From contig CAKVGW010000016.1 of the NCBI GenBank assembly GCA_934747325.1, positions 1-32,085 on the forward strand: a DNA stretch of 32,085 nucleotides, read 5' to 3'. The stretch's first letter is position 1. Every line of letters starts with the position of its first letter. The notes beneath the pieces were generated by a model. That model was not told the origin of the DNA. It saw only the letters and a list, made by a program, of their open reading frames with translations, and ran no database searches. Shown here piece by piece: positions 6,134 to 14,176 of this stretch. The position numbers and the translations under genes are program-made. Source of the stretch: an uncultured Candidatus Melainabacteria bacterium (GTDB lineage Bacteria > Cyanobacteriota > Vampirovibrionia > Gastranaerophilales > Gastranaerophilaceae).

Positions 6134-9103
6134 TTAGTTATTATTTGCAAGTTCTTGCAACATTGCATCCATATCTCTTGCACCGCGCTTTGTATGATGG
6201 ACAATAGTTACTTCACCGCTAGGTGAGATAAGTTCAATATCACTTGTTACTGAATCATCACGTGTTTCACGACCATGCACTTTGATTTCGTAGCCCTTTT
6301 TTTCTAAAAGCCCTAATCTTACAGCTATCCAAGGCTGAATGATTGCATCTTTAGCACTGTAATCCATATATTTAATAGTTTTTGACTTAGTGTATCCATT
6401 AGAATAACAGGAAAAATACATTCTGTCACCAGACCAGTTTAGTGATGCTTTGGGGTTAAAGTTATTATCAAACCATTCAGCTGCATCATGTCTTATCTGA
6501 GTTGGCATGTCCTTAATTACACGATTTTTATATTCAGATTGGAATTTTTTTGCATAGATTTTTTCTGCTAAGTCATAATTACTAGGTTTTAAGCTTACAT
6601 CATCAGGAGTTGTATATACTGTTTTAACAATTTTAGCAACTTCGCCTTTATCAAGATTACCGCAATCAAATACTTCATTGCCGATTTTTACTTTATTGTC
6701 ACGCAAAACATCAATATCGAGTCCGTATTGTTCTTTTACGTACTTAACATCAGCTCTTGCTGTTTTACTTATTACCGTATTTTTCCATACAGGTTTTTCA
6801 AACGCAGAAGACATTATATCTTCTTCTACTGTTACTCCCTTTTGAGTTGTTTCAGGTTTCACATAAGCTTTTTTTGCAGTTTGAGTGTTATTAGTTTGTT
6901 TATTTTTGACAAACTCTGTTAATTTAGCTTCAAATTCATTTGCCAAATAATCTGCAGAAAATTTTATGATAGAAGCTGAACCATCATTTACACTCTTAGC
7001 TTGTTTATCCATATATTTTATATCATTTAGCATTTTTTGTAAATCTTTTTGTACAGGATCGGATGTGTCAAATTGCATTTCAACTTCGCCACTTCTTAAA
7101 CGTTTTACAGGATTGCCGTTGTAAGGGTGACCTTCAGAGTCAATCATCATGAGTTTATCAGTTGGCAATTTTTCACCTTCCAAACTAGTTGTAGGTTTGT
7201 CAAATACTGCCATTTTAAGTTCAACACCGGCTTTTTTGATAATATGAACCATTTCGCCAGGTTTTAAGCTTGCAACATCAAGCGGACTTCTTGAACCATC
7301 AGGATTAATTATTTCATATTGTTTTTCTGCGATATTACCTTTTAAACCTGTTACAGCATCATCGCCTGCGGCTACAACGGCTCTATCAGGACATTTACCC
7401 TCAGCATTTCCATATTCTTTGATATACTCAGGAGTTACACCCCAACTTTCCTCTGCATCGTAGTTATAAGTAACTTCTAAACTTTGTGTGTTAACTTTTT
7501 GGCGTCCGCCGTATGGAGCATCTTTATAGAAATATGGTGCTTCTCCTTTAGGAGGATTTGCTTCAAATTTTAAAGGAATGCCGTTTTCGTTATTTACTCT
7601 TAATGTTTCTTCAACAGTTTCCGCAAAAACGATTCTTTTTGCTTCAACAGGATCAGCTTTTGCTTGAGTTATAGTTACGCCGAACTCTTCTTTTACTGTT
7701 GTAGCGTCAGGCATTCTTAAATGTTCAGTGGTTTTAGAAGTTAAAACTTTTTGCGGTATATCTTTTGCAACATCAATAGTTTTACCGTTAGGACGTTTAG
7801 CCTCTATTTTTGTTATGTTGTACATCCCAAATTCATCAGCTTTAAACCCTCTACGATTTAATTCAGCTTCGTAAATTTTTAAAGCACCTGTATCACCAAG
7901 TCCTATTCTTGTCATTGTATGTTCATCACGTAATTCTTTATCCGTTGCAGTTTTAACAAATTCTTCAGCTTTTTGATTTTTAATATTTCTTCGTACCTGT
8001 TTAACAGACTTCGCTGCACCACCAAGCATAATTGCACCTGTACCGAGTTCTTGACCGCCGACTCTTGCTTCTTCTTTTGTTTGGGCATTTGCAACATCAA
8101 CAGCACCGTCTACGACCATAGTTCCACCTTCATAAGCGAAGTATGCTTGAGTTACCAATGCAAAGGCTTTGCCAATGCCTGCTGCAGCCGCAGCTTCACC
8201 AGCAACGGCAAGTGCACCTACGAATGCCGCACCTTGTGAACCGATGAATCCGTCTACAGCGTCTCCTGCGCCTTTAATGGTTTCCCAAGTTTTTTCACCT
8301 AAACTCAAATTTGAATTATCGCCATCATCGACCAATTTGTCTATGGCATCAACAACGGTATTTAATCCGCTATATTTTTTTACAGCTTCTTTGATATCTG
8401 TAATTCCTGCTTTATCGTCCATATATGCAAATGTTAGACCAATCCCTTGTTTTAGGTATTCTTTCATTGCTTCCTTGTCGCCACGTTCCTTAGCTTCATA
8501 GAACTTTTGACCTGTAGTTTTAAGCAAAAATTCTGTTTTTTGTTTTTTATCCATATTTTGGAATTTAATGTCATTCATAAGTTCAGTATAAGTAGCATCA
8601 ACTTCCGGTAAAGAGCTTATGTGGTCTTTGAATTTTTGTTCCTTTAATGCTTCATTAGGATGTAATATTTGTTTTTTTACTCTTTGTTCTTGAATATGTT
8701 TTTGAATTTCTGCTGTTTTTTTCTTACGTTCTGCAACAGTTTCATTTAATTTCATTTGATGACCTGATATTGCATTTTGTTTTTCAACAGGAGTTTTTTG
8801 AGAAAAGCTGGTCATGCTATCCAAATAAGATTCCTGACCTCCGCCATATCCGGCGAAGCCCCAAACACTACCTTGTTTTAAGGCTGTTTTTTGTTGCTGT
8901 GTCATTGCTTGAGCGTTGAAACCTTCTGTTGTGTTCATCCAGTTTGCATACTCGTTTTTGTTAAGTTTGCCGTGTTGAAGCATGTACTGCGCAATGTCAA
9001 ATTTTGTCATTTTGCGTCCTGTCTTTGCTTCTTCTTGCTTTAATGCTTTCAAATTTGCTTGTGCATAAGCATCGATTTTTTGTGAGATTGTGTTGTTACC
9101 CAT
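6134..9103 (-). CDS. Large unrecognised protein with a hydrophobic Gly/Ala-rich centre
   Basis: 989 residues. I do not recognise a family. The first ~110 residues are polar and end in VWGFAGYGGGQ (80-90). Residues ~115-225 are lysine/glutamate-rich and probably helical. Residues ~288-365 are strongly hydrophobic and glycine/alanine-rich (GAAFVGALAVAGEAAAAAG, then GAIMLGGAA), a layout that recalls the pre-toxin segments of polymorphic toxins. The remainder is soluble-looking and contains possible small beta domains (near 600-700). The C-terminal ~130 residues include NWSGDRMYFSCYSNGYTKS and IVHHTKRGARDMD. No N-terminal signal peptide is seen. The ATG has AAAGGA about ten bases upstream. The gene stands alone between repeat-rich gaps. 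Toxin-like function is only a suggestion from the layout; a large cytoplasmic or surface protein is equally possible. Confidence 0.7.
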   Translation of the reverse strand: MGNNTISQKIDAYAQANLKALKQEEAKTGRKMTKFDIAQYMLQHGKLNKNEYANWMNTTEGFNAQAMTQQQKTALKQGSVWGFAGYGGGQESYLDSMTSFSQKTPVEKQNAISGHQMKLNETVAERKKKTAEIQKHIQEQRVKKQILHPNEALKEQKFKDHISSLPEVDATYTELMNDIKFQNMDKKQKTEFLLKTTGQKFYEAKERGDKEAMKEYLKQGIGLTFAYMDDKAGITDIKEAVKKYSGLNTVVDAIDKLVDDGDNSNLSLGEKTWETIKGAGDAVDGFIGSQGAAFVGALAVAGEAAAAAGIGKAFALVTQAYFAYEGGTMVVDGAVDVANAQTKEEARVGGQELGTGAIMLGGAAKSVKQVRRNIKNQKAEEFVKTATDKELRDEHTMTRIGLGDTGALKIYEAELNRRGFKADEFGMYNITKIEAKRPNGKTIDVAKDIPQKVLTSKTTEHLRMPDATTVKEEFGVTITQAKADPVEAKRIVFAETVEETLRVNNENGIPLKFEANPPKGEAPYFYKDAPYGGRQKVNTQSLEVTYNYDAEESWGVTPEYIKEYGNAEGKCPDRAVVAAGDDAVTGLKGNIAEKQYEIINPDGSRSPLDVASLKPGEMVHIIKKAGVELKMAVFDKPTTSLEGEKLPTDKLMMIDSEGHPYNGNPVKRLRSGEVEMQFDTSDPVQKDLQKMLNDIKYMDKQAKSVNDGSASIIKFSADYLANEFEAKLTEFVKNKQTNNTQTAKKAYVKPETTQKGVTVEEDIMSSAFEKPVWKNTVISKTARADVKYVKEQYGLDIDVLRDNKVKIGNEVFDCGNLDKGEVAKIVKTVYTTPDDVSLKPSNYDLAEKIYAKKFQSEYKNRVIKDMPTQIRHDAAEWFDNNFNPKASLNWSGDRMYFSCYSNGYTKSKTIKYMDYSAKDAIIQPWIAVRLGLLEKKGYEIKVHGRETRDDSVTSDIELISPSGEVTIVHHTKRGARDMDAMLQELANNN

Positions 9104-9228
9104 GAGGAAGTCCTTTCTAACTTGTGAGTTATTTAGTTCTATTAATTCAAATTTTTCATCTTACTTACCTCATAGTTATCGACATATTTTATGTAAACTT
9201 TAGGGGTTTTTGGAAAAGTTGAACGCAT

Positions 9229-9261
<33 letters not shown>

Positions 9262-9401
9262 GTTTGCGCCAATTGTAACAATTTTTCTAGTTTCTTAACA
9301 ATTGGATATATATTAAAATAATTAATTCATATTTCTTAACAATTACTCATTTTTTTGTTGATTTGCATTTTATGGACAAAAAATAATAGTTAAAAAAGGT
9401 T

Positions 9402-9497
9402 GGATTGCTTCAGGCTAATCGCCTTCGCAATGACGGCACATTTAGAACTCTAACAACCGGTCATTGCGAGAAAATCTTTGATTTTCGTGGTAATCCA
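9402..9497 (+). repeat. Repeat family R3, copy 1
   Basis: Bases 9402-9434 (from ggattgcttcag to cgcaatgac) recur identically over 33 bases, inverted, at 30013-30045. The part after it (gagaaaatctttgattttcgtggtaa) resembles, in inverted orientation, the sequence near 13773-13800. The gap 9104-9759 otherwise holds the microsatellite, the shortened R2 copy and the rubrerythrin promoter. I see no gene in it. Confidence 0.75.
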
Positions 9498-9507
9498 TAA
9501 TATAAAT

Positions 9508-9547
9508 CCCTCTCTTAGAATTTCGGGTGAGGGTTCGAGCCGTAAGG
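9508..9547 (+). repeat. Repeat family R2, copy C (internally deleted)
   Basis: ccctctcttagaatttcggg followed by tgagggttcgagccgtaagg matches the two ends of R2 copies A and B but lacks their middle (the palindrome's right arm and the tcaagttgag section). Confidence 0.65.
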
Positions 9548-9678
9548 TAAATAAAATGTGCAGAGATTTAATTATTCAATGTGTTTATTGACAAAGACAA
9601 AAAACGTAATTAAGTAAATTCAGTTCGTAGCGGAAAAAAGTGGATGATTTTTAACAAACAAAAATGATATCAAAAATG

Positions 9679-9734
9679 TTGTAATTACAATTGAATGCCT
9701 TAATTAAACATGCTATAATCAATTTTGTTAACAA
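9679..9734 (+). promoter_or_regulatory. Rubrerythrin promoter with two palindromic candidate operators
   Basis: TTGAAT (9691-9696) and TATAAT (9714-9719) are 17 bases apart, with TGC giving an extended -10. A perfect palindrome TTGTAATTACAA (9679-9690) abuts the -35, and a second, TTGTTAACAA (9725-9734), lies at the predicted transcription start. Both have a TTGTNA half-site. Position and symmetry suggest repressor control, for example by a redox or peroxide sensor; the regulator is not identified. Confidence 0.65.
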
Positions 9735-9759
9735 GGTTAAATAAGAAAGGAAATAAATT

Positions 9760-10305
9760 ATGGCAAAATATGTATGTTCAGTTTGTGGTTACACAGTAGA
9801 AGGTGAAGCGCCTGAAAAATGTCCTGTTTGCGGAGCTGTTAGAGAAGTTTTCGTAAAAATGGAAGATGGTAATAAAAATTATGCTGACGAACACAGAGTT
9901 GGTGTTGCAAAAGACGTTGATCCTCAAATCCTTGAAGGTTTGAGAGCTAACTTTGTTGGTGAATGCACAGAAGTTGGTATGTATCTTGCAATGGCAAGAC
10001 AAGCTGATAGAGAAGGTTATCCTGAAATCGCAGAAGCTTACAAAAGATATGCTTTTGAAGAAGCTGATCACGCTTCAAGATTTGCGGAATTGTTAGGTGA
10101 AGTAGTAACTTCTTCTACAAGAAAAAATCTAGAACTTAGAGCGGAAGCAGAATTTGGTGCTTGCGACGGTAAATTGCAATTAGCAAAACGCGCTAAAGAA
10201 CTAGGCTTGGATGCTGTTCATGATACAGTTCACGAAATGGCAAAAGATGAAGCTCGTCACGGACGTGGTTTTGATGGCTTGTTAGCTAGATATTTTGCTG
10301 ATTAA
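9760..10305 (+). CDS. Reverse-type rubrerythrin (rubredoxin domain first)
   Basis: 181 residues. A rubredoxin-like iron site sits at the N-terminus (C6, C9 in CSVCGY; C21, C24 in CPVCGA). A ferritin-like diiron domain follows, with [35 protein letters not shown] and [12 protein letters not shown] supplying the Glu and His ligands. Classical rubrerythrin has the opposite order, so this is the reverse (NADH peroxidase-type) form known from clostridia, which reduces hydrogen peroxide during air exposure of anaerobes. It is cytoplasmic. GAAAGGAA precedes the ATG. It is a single-gene unit with its own promoter and terminator, and the palindromes at the promoter suggest oxidative or redox regulation. 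Confidence 0.95.
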   Translation: MAKYVCSVCGYTVEGEAPEKCPVCGAVREVFVKMEDGNKNYADEHRVGVAKDVDPQILEGLRANFVGECTEVGMYLAMARQADREGYPEIAEAYKRYAFEEADHASRFAELLGEVVTSSTRKNLELRAEAEFGACDGKLQLAKRAKELGLDAVHDTVHEMAKDEARHGRGFDGLLARYFAD

Positions 10306-10321
10306 TAAATCTATTTATAAT

Positions 10322-10372
10322 AAAAAAGCGACTTTAAAAAAACAATTAGATTTCTAGAAAGTCGCTTTTTTG
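10322..10372 (+). terminator. Terminator after rubrerythrin
   Basis: AAAAAAGCGACTTT (10322-10335) pairs with AAAGTCGCTTTTTT (10358-10371). The loop is 22 bases and the descending arm ends in a T run. Confidence 0.85.
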
Positions 10373-10402
10373 TTGCTTGTATTTTTCAACTAAACATACG
10401 AC

Positions 10403-10431
10403 TTACTTTTTATCGTACAATATGATATAAT
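10403..10431 (+). promoter_or_regulatory. Promoter of the response regulator-sdaAB-sdaAA unit
   Basis: TTACTT (10403-10408) and TATAAT (10426-10431) are 17 bases apart, with TGA just before TATAAT forming an extended -10. It lies 25 bases upstream of the ATG at 10457. Confidence 0.65.
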
Positions 10432-10456
10432 TCTAGGCATACGAGTAGGAGTGAAT

Positions 10457-11071
10457 ATGCCAAACGTTGAACTTGATGATGAATTTTTGAATTTGTTTTA
10501 TAACATTACAAATTCAAAACCACCTAAAAATATTGAATTGTTAGATTTAAAAAAACAATTAATTAATATTGTAGATACACTAAAAGAACTTAATGAAAAT
10601 GCTAAAAAACCGATTATGAGCAGGGCATTGAGTAATAGTATGGAAGAACAGGATGCAGAATCAGCAGGTCCTGCAATATTAGTCGTAGATGATTTGGGTG
10701 TTATTACTTATCAGTTGAAGGTGCTGTTATCAAGATTTGAATATGATGTAGATTGTTCACAAGAAATATATGATGCAGTTAATAAGTTTAAAAAACGTAA
10801 GTACGAATACGTAGTAATGGATTTGTTTATTCCGACAGAGCGTGAAGGTTTTATTCTCTTGACAGAATTGAAAAAATTGGCAGCTTCTTACGGGAAGAAA
10901 ACTGTTATTGGTGTAATTACAGCTTCTCCAAGAAAAGAAATTGAACAACAATGTCGTGCAAGAGGTGCTGATTTCTTTTTGGAAAAAAATAGTGACTGGC
11001 AAAATTCACTTTGCAATATAATGGACGGTTATATAAATGCGGGAAAAGATGATGATGAGGATGATTTTTAG
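10457..11071 (+). CDS. Receiver-only response regulator
   Basis: 204 residues from the ATG at 10457, which has AGGAG six bases upstream; the in-frame GTG at 10451 overlaps that AGGAG and is unlikely to be used. Residues ~1-70 are helical and unrecognised. Residues ~73-195 are a CheY-like receiver: acidic pair Asp78-Asp79 in LVVDD, phospho-acceptor Asp122 in VVMDLFIP, the conserved Thr in GVITAS and the Lys in FLEKN. The tail is very acidic (DDDEDDF) and has no DNA-binding or enzymatic output domain. It probably passes its signal by protein contact. It ends two bases before sdaAB, so it is co-transcribed with the serine dehydratase genes. No partner kinase is in the window. Confidence 0.88.
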   Translation: MPNVELDDEFLNLFYNITNSKPPKNIELLDLKKQLINIVDTLKELNENAKKPIMSRALSNSMEEQDAESAGPAILVVDDLGVITYQLKVLLSRFEYDVDCSQEIYDAVNKFKKRKYEYVVMDLFIPTEREGFILLTELKKLAASYGKKTVIGVITASPRKEIEQQCRARGADFFLEKNSDWQNSLCNIMDGYINAGKDDDEDDF

Positions 11072-11073
11072 AA

Positions 11074-11727
11074 ATGGAACAAAAATCTCTTTTTTCAGTA
11101 ATATCTCCAATTATGGTTGGTCCATCCAGTTCACATACAGCAGGTGCTGTAAGACTCGGTTTAATGGCGCGAAATATTTATAAGAATGAATTCAAAAAAG
11201 TTAAATTTGTACTTTATAATTCTTTTGCCAAAACAGGTTTCGGACATGGAACTGATAAAGGTTTGCTAGCCGGAGTTTTAGGCTATTCGGTTGATGAAAT
11301 TTGTATTAAAAATATTTTTGACATTGTTGAAAATATTGAATATTCTTATGAATACAAAGAAGACATATCGCGTCACCCAAATTCCGTAGATATAACTTTT
11401 GATGATAAAATGACTGTTTCCGGTGATTCAGTGGGTGCAGGGGAAATCAGGATTAATAACATTAATGGATTTTCTGCAAATATTGACGGTTCCTATGACA
11501 CACTTTTGCTTATGTATAAAGATGTTCCGGGAATGATTTCTCAGGTTAGTGATATTATCCAAAAACAAAAAGTTAATATTGCATCCCTTCATTGTGATAG
11601 AAGTTCTAAAGGCGGAACTGCTTCAATGTATTTGGCACTGGATATTCCGGTTGGGGATGATGTGGTAGAAAAAGTAAAACAAATTAAAGACGTATTTTTT
11701 GTGACAAATATTAGGAAGTTAAAATAA
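11074..11727 (+). CDS. sdaAB: L-serine dehydratase, iron-sulfur type, beta subunit
   Basis: 217 residues. SdaAB and SdaAA together convert L-serine to pyruvate and ammonia with an oxygen-labile [4Fe-4S] cluster. The N-terminus shows the beta-chain signature VGPSSSHTAGAVRLG (17-31), and FAKTGFGHGTDKG follows. Residues ~145-215 form an ACT domain (LLLMYKDVPGMISQVSDII, then VNIASLHCDR), the usual serine-sensing region. The start codon lies two bases after the response regulator stop; there is no strong ribosome site, suggesting translational coupling. The stop overlaps the sdaAA start as TAATG. Confidence 0.95.
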   Translation: MEQKSLFSVISPIMVGPSSSHTAGAVRLGLMARNIYKNEFKKVKFVLYNSFAKTGFGHGTDKGLLAGVLGYSVDEICIKNIFDIVENIEYSYEYKEDISRHPNSVDITFDDKMTVSGDSVGAGEIRINNINGFSANIDGSYDTLLLMYKDVPGMISQVSDIIQKQKVNIASLHCDRSSKGGTASMYLALDIPVGDDVVEKVKQIKDVFFVTNIRKLK

Positions 11728-12602
11728 TGACAATTTTATCGTTTTCAGAATTAAAAGAAACATGTGAAAAACAAAACAAGGCAATTTTTGAAATCGCTCA
11801 AGAAAATGAATCAGTTTTGTTGGATGAAATTGTTGATGTTGTAAGATTAAAAGTTTTAGAAGATTTGGTTGCGATGAAAGGTGCAATTCGTAACGGTTTA
11901 AAATCAACCGAAAAATCTATTAGTGATTGGTGCGGTGATGATTGCGAAAAACTTGTTGAAAACTTCAAAAAACGTGGAGCACTATTCGGTAAAACTTTTG
12001 AAAAAATTGTAACTTATGCGATAGCTACTGCGGAAGAAAATTTGCGAATGGGAAGAATTGTTGCATGCCCGACAGCGGGTTCGTGTGGAATTGTACCTGC
12101 AGTGATTGTTGCAGTTGCAGAAGAACATAATATATCAGAGGCTGAGCAAATTAACGGTTTGTTAACTGCCGGCATGGTGGGGCTTTTGGTTTCCAATAAA
12201 GTTCAATTAGCGGGTGCTGTAGCAGGTTGTCAAGCGGAATGCGGTGTAGCTTCTGCTATGGCGGCAGGAGCTTTGGCACAAATGCTTGGCGGTAATGTTG
12301 ATGAAATAATTAATGCAAGTGCGTTAGCTCTGAAAAATATTTTGGGTTTAACTTGCGACCCTGTTTGCGGTTTGGTGGAAGTGCCATGTATAAAAAGAAA
12401 TGCGTTTTTAGCAGTTCATGCCGTAACAGGAGCAGAGTTGGCTTTGTGCGGAGTTGAAAGTAAAATCCCGATGGATGAAATTGTGGATACGCTTAAAATC
12501 ACAGGTCAATTGATGTCACCTGTTTTAAAGGAAACTTCTCAAGGCGGTTTGGCGAAAACTAAAACCGCATTGGAACTTGAGGAAAAATTATTTAATAAAT
12601 AG
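11727..12602 (+). CDS. sdaAA: L-serine dehydratase, iron-sulfur type, alpha subunit
   Basis: 291 residues, the catalytic chain of the two-subunit enzyme. Cluster and active-site cysteines lie in CPTAGSCGIVP (~112-122), GCQAECGVAS (~167-176) and LTCDPVCGLVEVPC (~208-221). It overlaps sdaAB by one base, with AGGAAG a little upstream. The split-gene form is typical of anaerobic and Gram-positive lineages. The pair would feed serine carbon into pyruvate. The unit ends at a strong terminator shared with the convergent pheS gene. Confidence 0.96.
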   Translation: MTILSFSELKETCEKQNKAIFEIAQENESVLLDEIVDVVRLKVLEDLVAMKGAIRNGLKSTEKSISDWCGDDCEKLVENFKKRGALFGKTFEKIVTYAIATAEENLRMGRIVACPTAGSCGIVPAVIVAVAEEHNISEAEQINGLLTAGMVGLLVSNKVQLAGAVAGCQAECGVASAMAAGALAQMLGGNVDEIINASALALKNILGLTCDPVCGLVEVPCIKRNAFLAVHAVTGAELALCGVESKIPMDEIVDTLKITGQLMSPVLKETSQGGLAKTKTALELEEKLFNK

Positions 12603-12621
12603 AAATTAAAAAGATATAAAC

Positions 12622-12654
12622 AAAATAGAGTGGTTTTTAAACCACTCTATTTTT
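12622..12654. terminator. Bidirectional terminator between sdaAA and pheS
   Basis: AAAATAGAGTGGTTT (12622-12636) is complementary to AAACCACTCTATTTT (12639-12653). The T-run lies at the 3' side on the plus strand and a shorter one on the minus strand. It sits between convergent genes. Confidence 0.85.
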
Positions 12655-12677
12655 GTATTTTAATAACGTTTTATTGA

Positions 12678-13712
12678 TTAAAATTGTTCTAAGAATCTCT
12701 TGTCATTGTTGAAGAACAATCTGATATCATCAATTGCGTATTTAAGCATTGCAAGTCTTTCAACGCCCATACCAAATGCGAAACCTGAATAAACATCAGG
12801 ATCAATTCCAACGCCTCTTAAAACATTAGCGTCAACCATTCCGCAACCGAGAACTTCCAACCAACCTGTTCCGCTACAAGTGCGGCATCCTTTGCCTTGG
12901 CACATAATACATTGAACGTCAACTTCTGCAGAAGGTTCTGTGAATGGGAAGAAACTGCTTCTGAAACGAGTTGGACGAGCAGAACCGAAATACAATCTGA
13001 TAAATTCGTTCAACACACCTTTTAAATCGCCGAATGTTATATCTTTATCAACATATAACCCTTCGATTTGGTGGAAGAAATTATTTTTACGAGCGTTGAT
13101 GTTTTCGTTTCTGTAAACTCTACCCGGAGAAATCACTTTTATTGGTGGTTTTTGATTTTCCATAACGTGAATTTGAGCGCCTGATGTTTGACTTCTTAAT
13201 ACAACGCCTTCCATTCCTTTTACATAAAAAGTATCTTGTACATCTCTTGCAGGGTGGTCTTTTGGAACGTTTAACATATCAAAGTTGTAGTATTCTGTTT
13301 CAACTTCAGGTGATAAGTTTGGTGCTACCACTGAGAAACCAAGATTTTGGAAAATTGTTACGATTTCATTTGTAGTAGAAGTTAGAGGGTGAACTTTTCC
13401 TTGTGGAATATATTTACCGCTCAAAGTAATATCAATTCTATCTTTTTGCAATTTTTCATTAAGTTCTTTTTGATAGAAGATTTCGTGTTTGTCTTTCAAT
13501 AAACCTTCAAGGTCTTGAGTAATTTTGTTAGCTAATGCGCCAACAACACGTTTATCTTCGTCAGACAAATCTTTTAAACCTTTTTTAATTGAATTAAATT
13601 CGCCTTTACGGCTTAAGTATTTCAATCTGATTTCATCAATATCACTGATAGATTGAGCTTGCTCAATATCTGCTTTTGCTGAGTTATAAATATTTTCCAA
13701 CTGTTCTTTCAT
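12678..13712 (-). CDS. pheS: Phenylalanine--tRNA ligase alpha subunit
   Basis: 344 residues. It is the catalytic alpha chain of the (alpha-beta)2 phenylalanyl-tRNA synthetase. The N-terminal ~85 residues are the coiled-coil tRNA-binding arm (MKEQLENIYNSAKADIEQAQ). The class II core follows: SGKYIPQGKVHPLT, DTFYVKG, LRSQTSGAQIHVM as motif 2, EGLYVDKDI, a Cys-rich CxxCxGxGCxxCxGTGW stretch near 270-285, and motif 3 GFAFGMGVERLAML near the C-terminus. AAGGAGAA precedes the ATG. pheT, its usual partner, does not follow; convergent sdaAA does. No T-box leader is evident upstream. Confidence 0.97.
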   Translation of the reverse strand: MKEQLENIYNSAKADIEQAQSISDIDEIRLKYLSRKGEFNSIKKGLKDLSDEDKRVVGALANKITQDLEGLLKDKHEIFYQKELNEKLQKDRIDITLSGKYIPQGKVHPLTSTTNEIVTIFQNLGFSVVAPNLSPEVETEYYNFDMLNVPKDHPARDVQDTFYVKGMEGVVLRSQTSGAQIHVMENQKPPIKVISPGRVYRNENINARKNNFFHQIEGLYVDKDITFGDLKGVLNEFIRLYFGSARPTRFRSSFFPFTEPSAEVDVQCIMCQGKGCRTCSGTGWLEVLGCGMVDANVLRGVGIDPDVYSGFAFGMGVERLAMLKYAIDDIRLFFNNDKRFLEQF

Positions 13713-13797
13713 ATTATTTCTCCTTACTAAAAATGATATCGCAGAGGGGGTGAATTGTAAAGTTGTTATGCATTGCCACGAAAATCGTAAGATTTTT

Positions 13798-14043
13798 TCA
13801 AATGAACGACAATCGTGCCGCGAACGTGCAGCGATTAGCTGCGATAGTGAGCGTGAGAGTGCAAGCTCTGCTTGCTAATCATCCATTTTATTGAACGCTC
13901 GCAAGAGCGTAGGAAACGACGGCGTGCTTTTTCTTTCTTTTGGTACTTTTCTGGGGTAAATACTTTTGGCTTGTAGATATACTTACTGGTTTGGAAGTAA
14001 AGTGAAAAATCTTTACCTCGCAAATAAAGAGAAAGAAAAGTAC
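13798..14043 (-). repeat. Repeat family R1, copy b
   Basis: Read on the minus strand the copy gives: a hairpin with arms GTACTTTTCT/AGAAAAGTAC (14043-14034 and 13952-13943) enclosing ~80 bases, then tttcctac, stem 1 ACGCTC/GAGCGT with loop TTGC (13895-13910), AATGGATG, stem 2 GCAAGC/GCTTGC (13861-13875), CACTCTCACGCTCACTATCG, and the distal module GCACGTTCGCGGCACGATTG up to 13798. It aligns along its length with 29679-29955. It occupies most of the pheS-trkA gap (13713-14140), in which I see no gene. Confidence 0.75.
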
Positions 14044-14145
14044 ATTTCAAAAAACTTTTTATTTTAAAATAATTCTTACTTTTTCTCTAAAATTTATCTT
14101 GGACAGTAATGCCTAACAAGGGAAGAAGTTTGCATCAAAAGTGAT

Positions 14146-14170
14146 TTTTATTAGTAATAAAAGCTATTAT
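14146..14170 (+). promoter_or_regulatory. Candidate trkA promoter with palindrome
   Basis: TATTAT at 14165-14170 is a plausible -10, only six bases before the ATG at 14177. A palindrome TTTTATTA-G-TAATAAAA (14146-14162) lies immediately upstream and could be an operator. The -35 is poor. Confidence 0.4.
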
Positions 14171-14176
14171 ATTACA

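Noticed and set aside
13713..13800. T-box or other amino-acid leader upstream of pheS or glyS
   Set aside because: No T-box core sequence or terminator/antiterminator pair is visible upstream of either gene.
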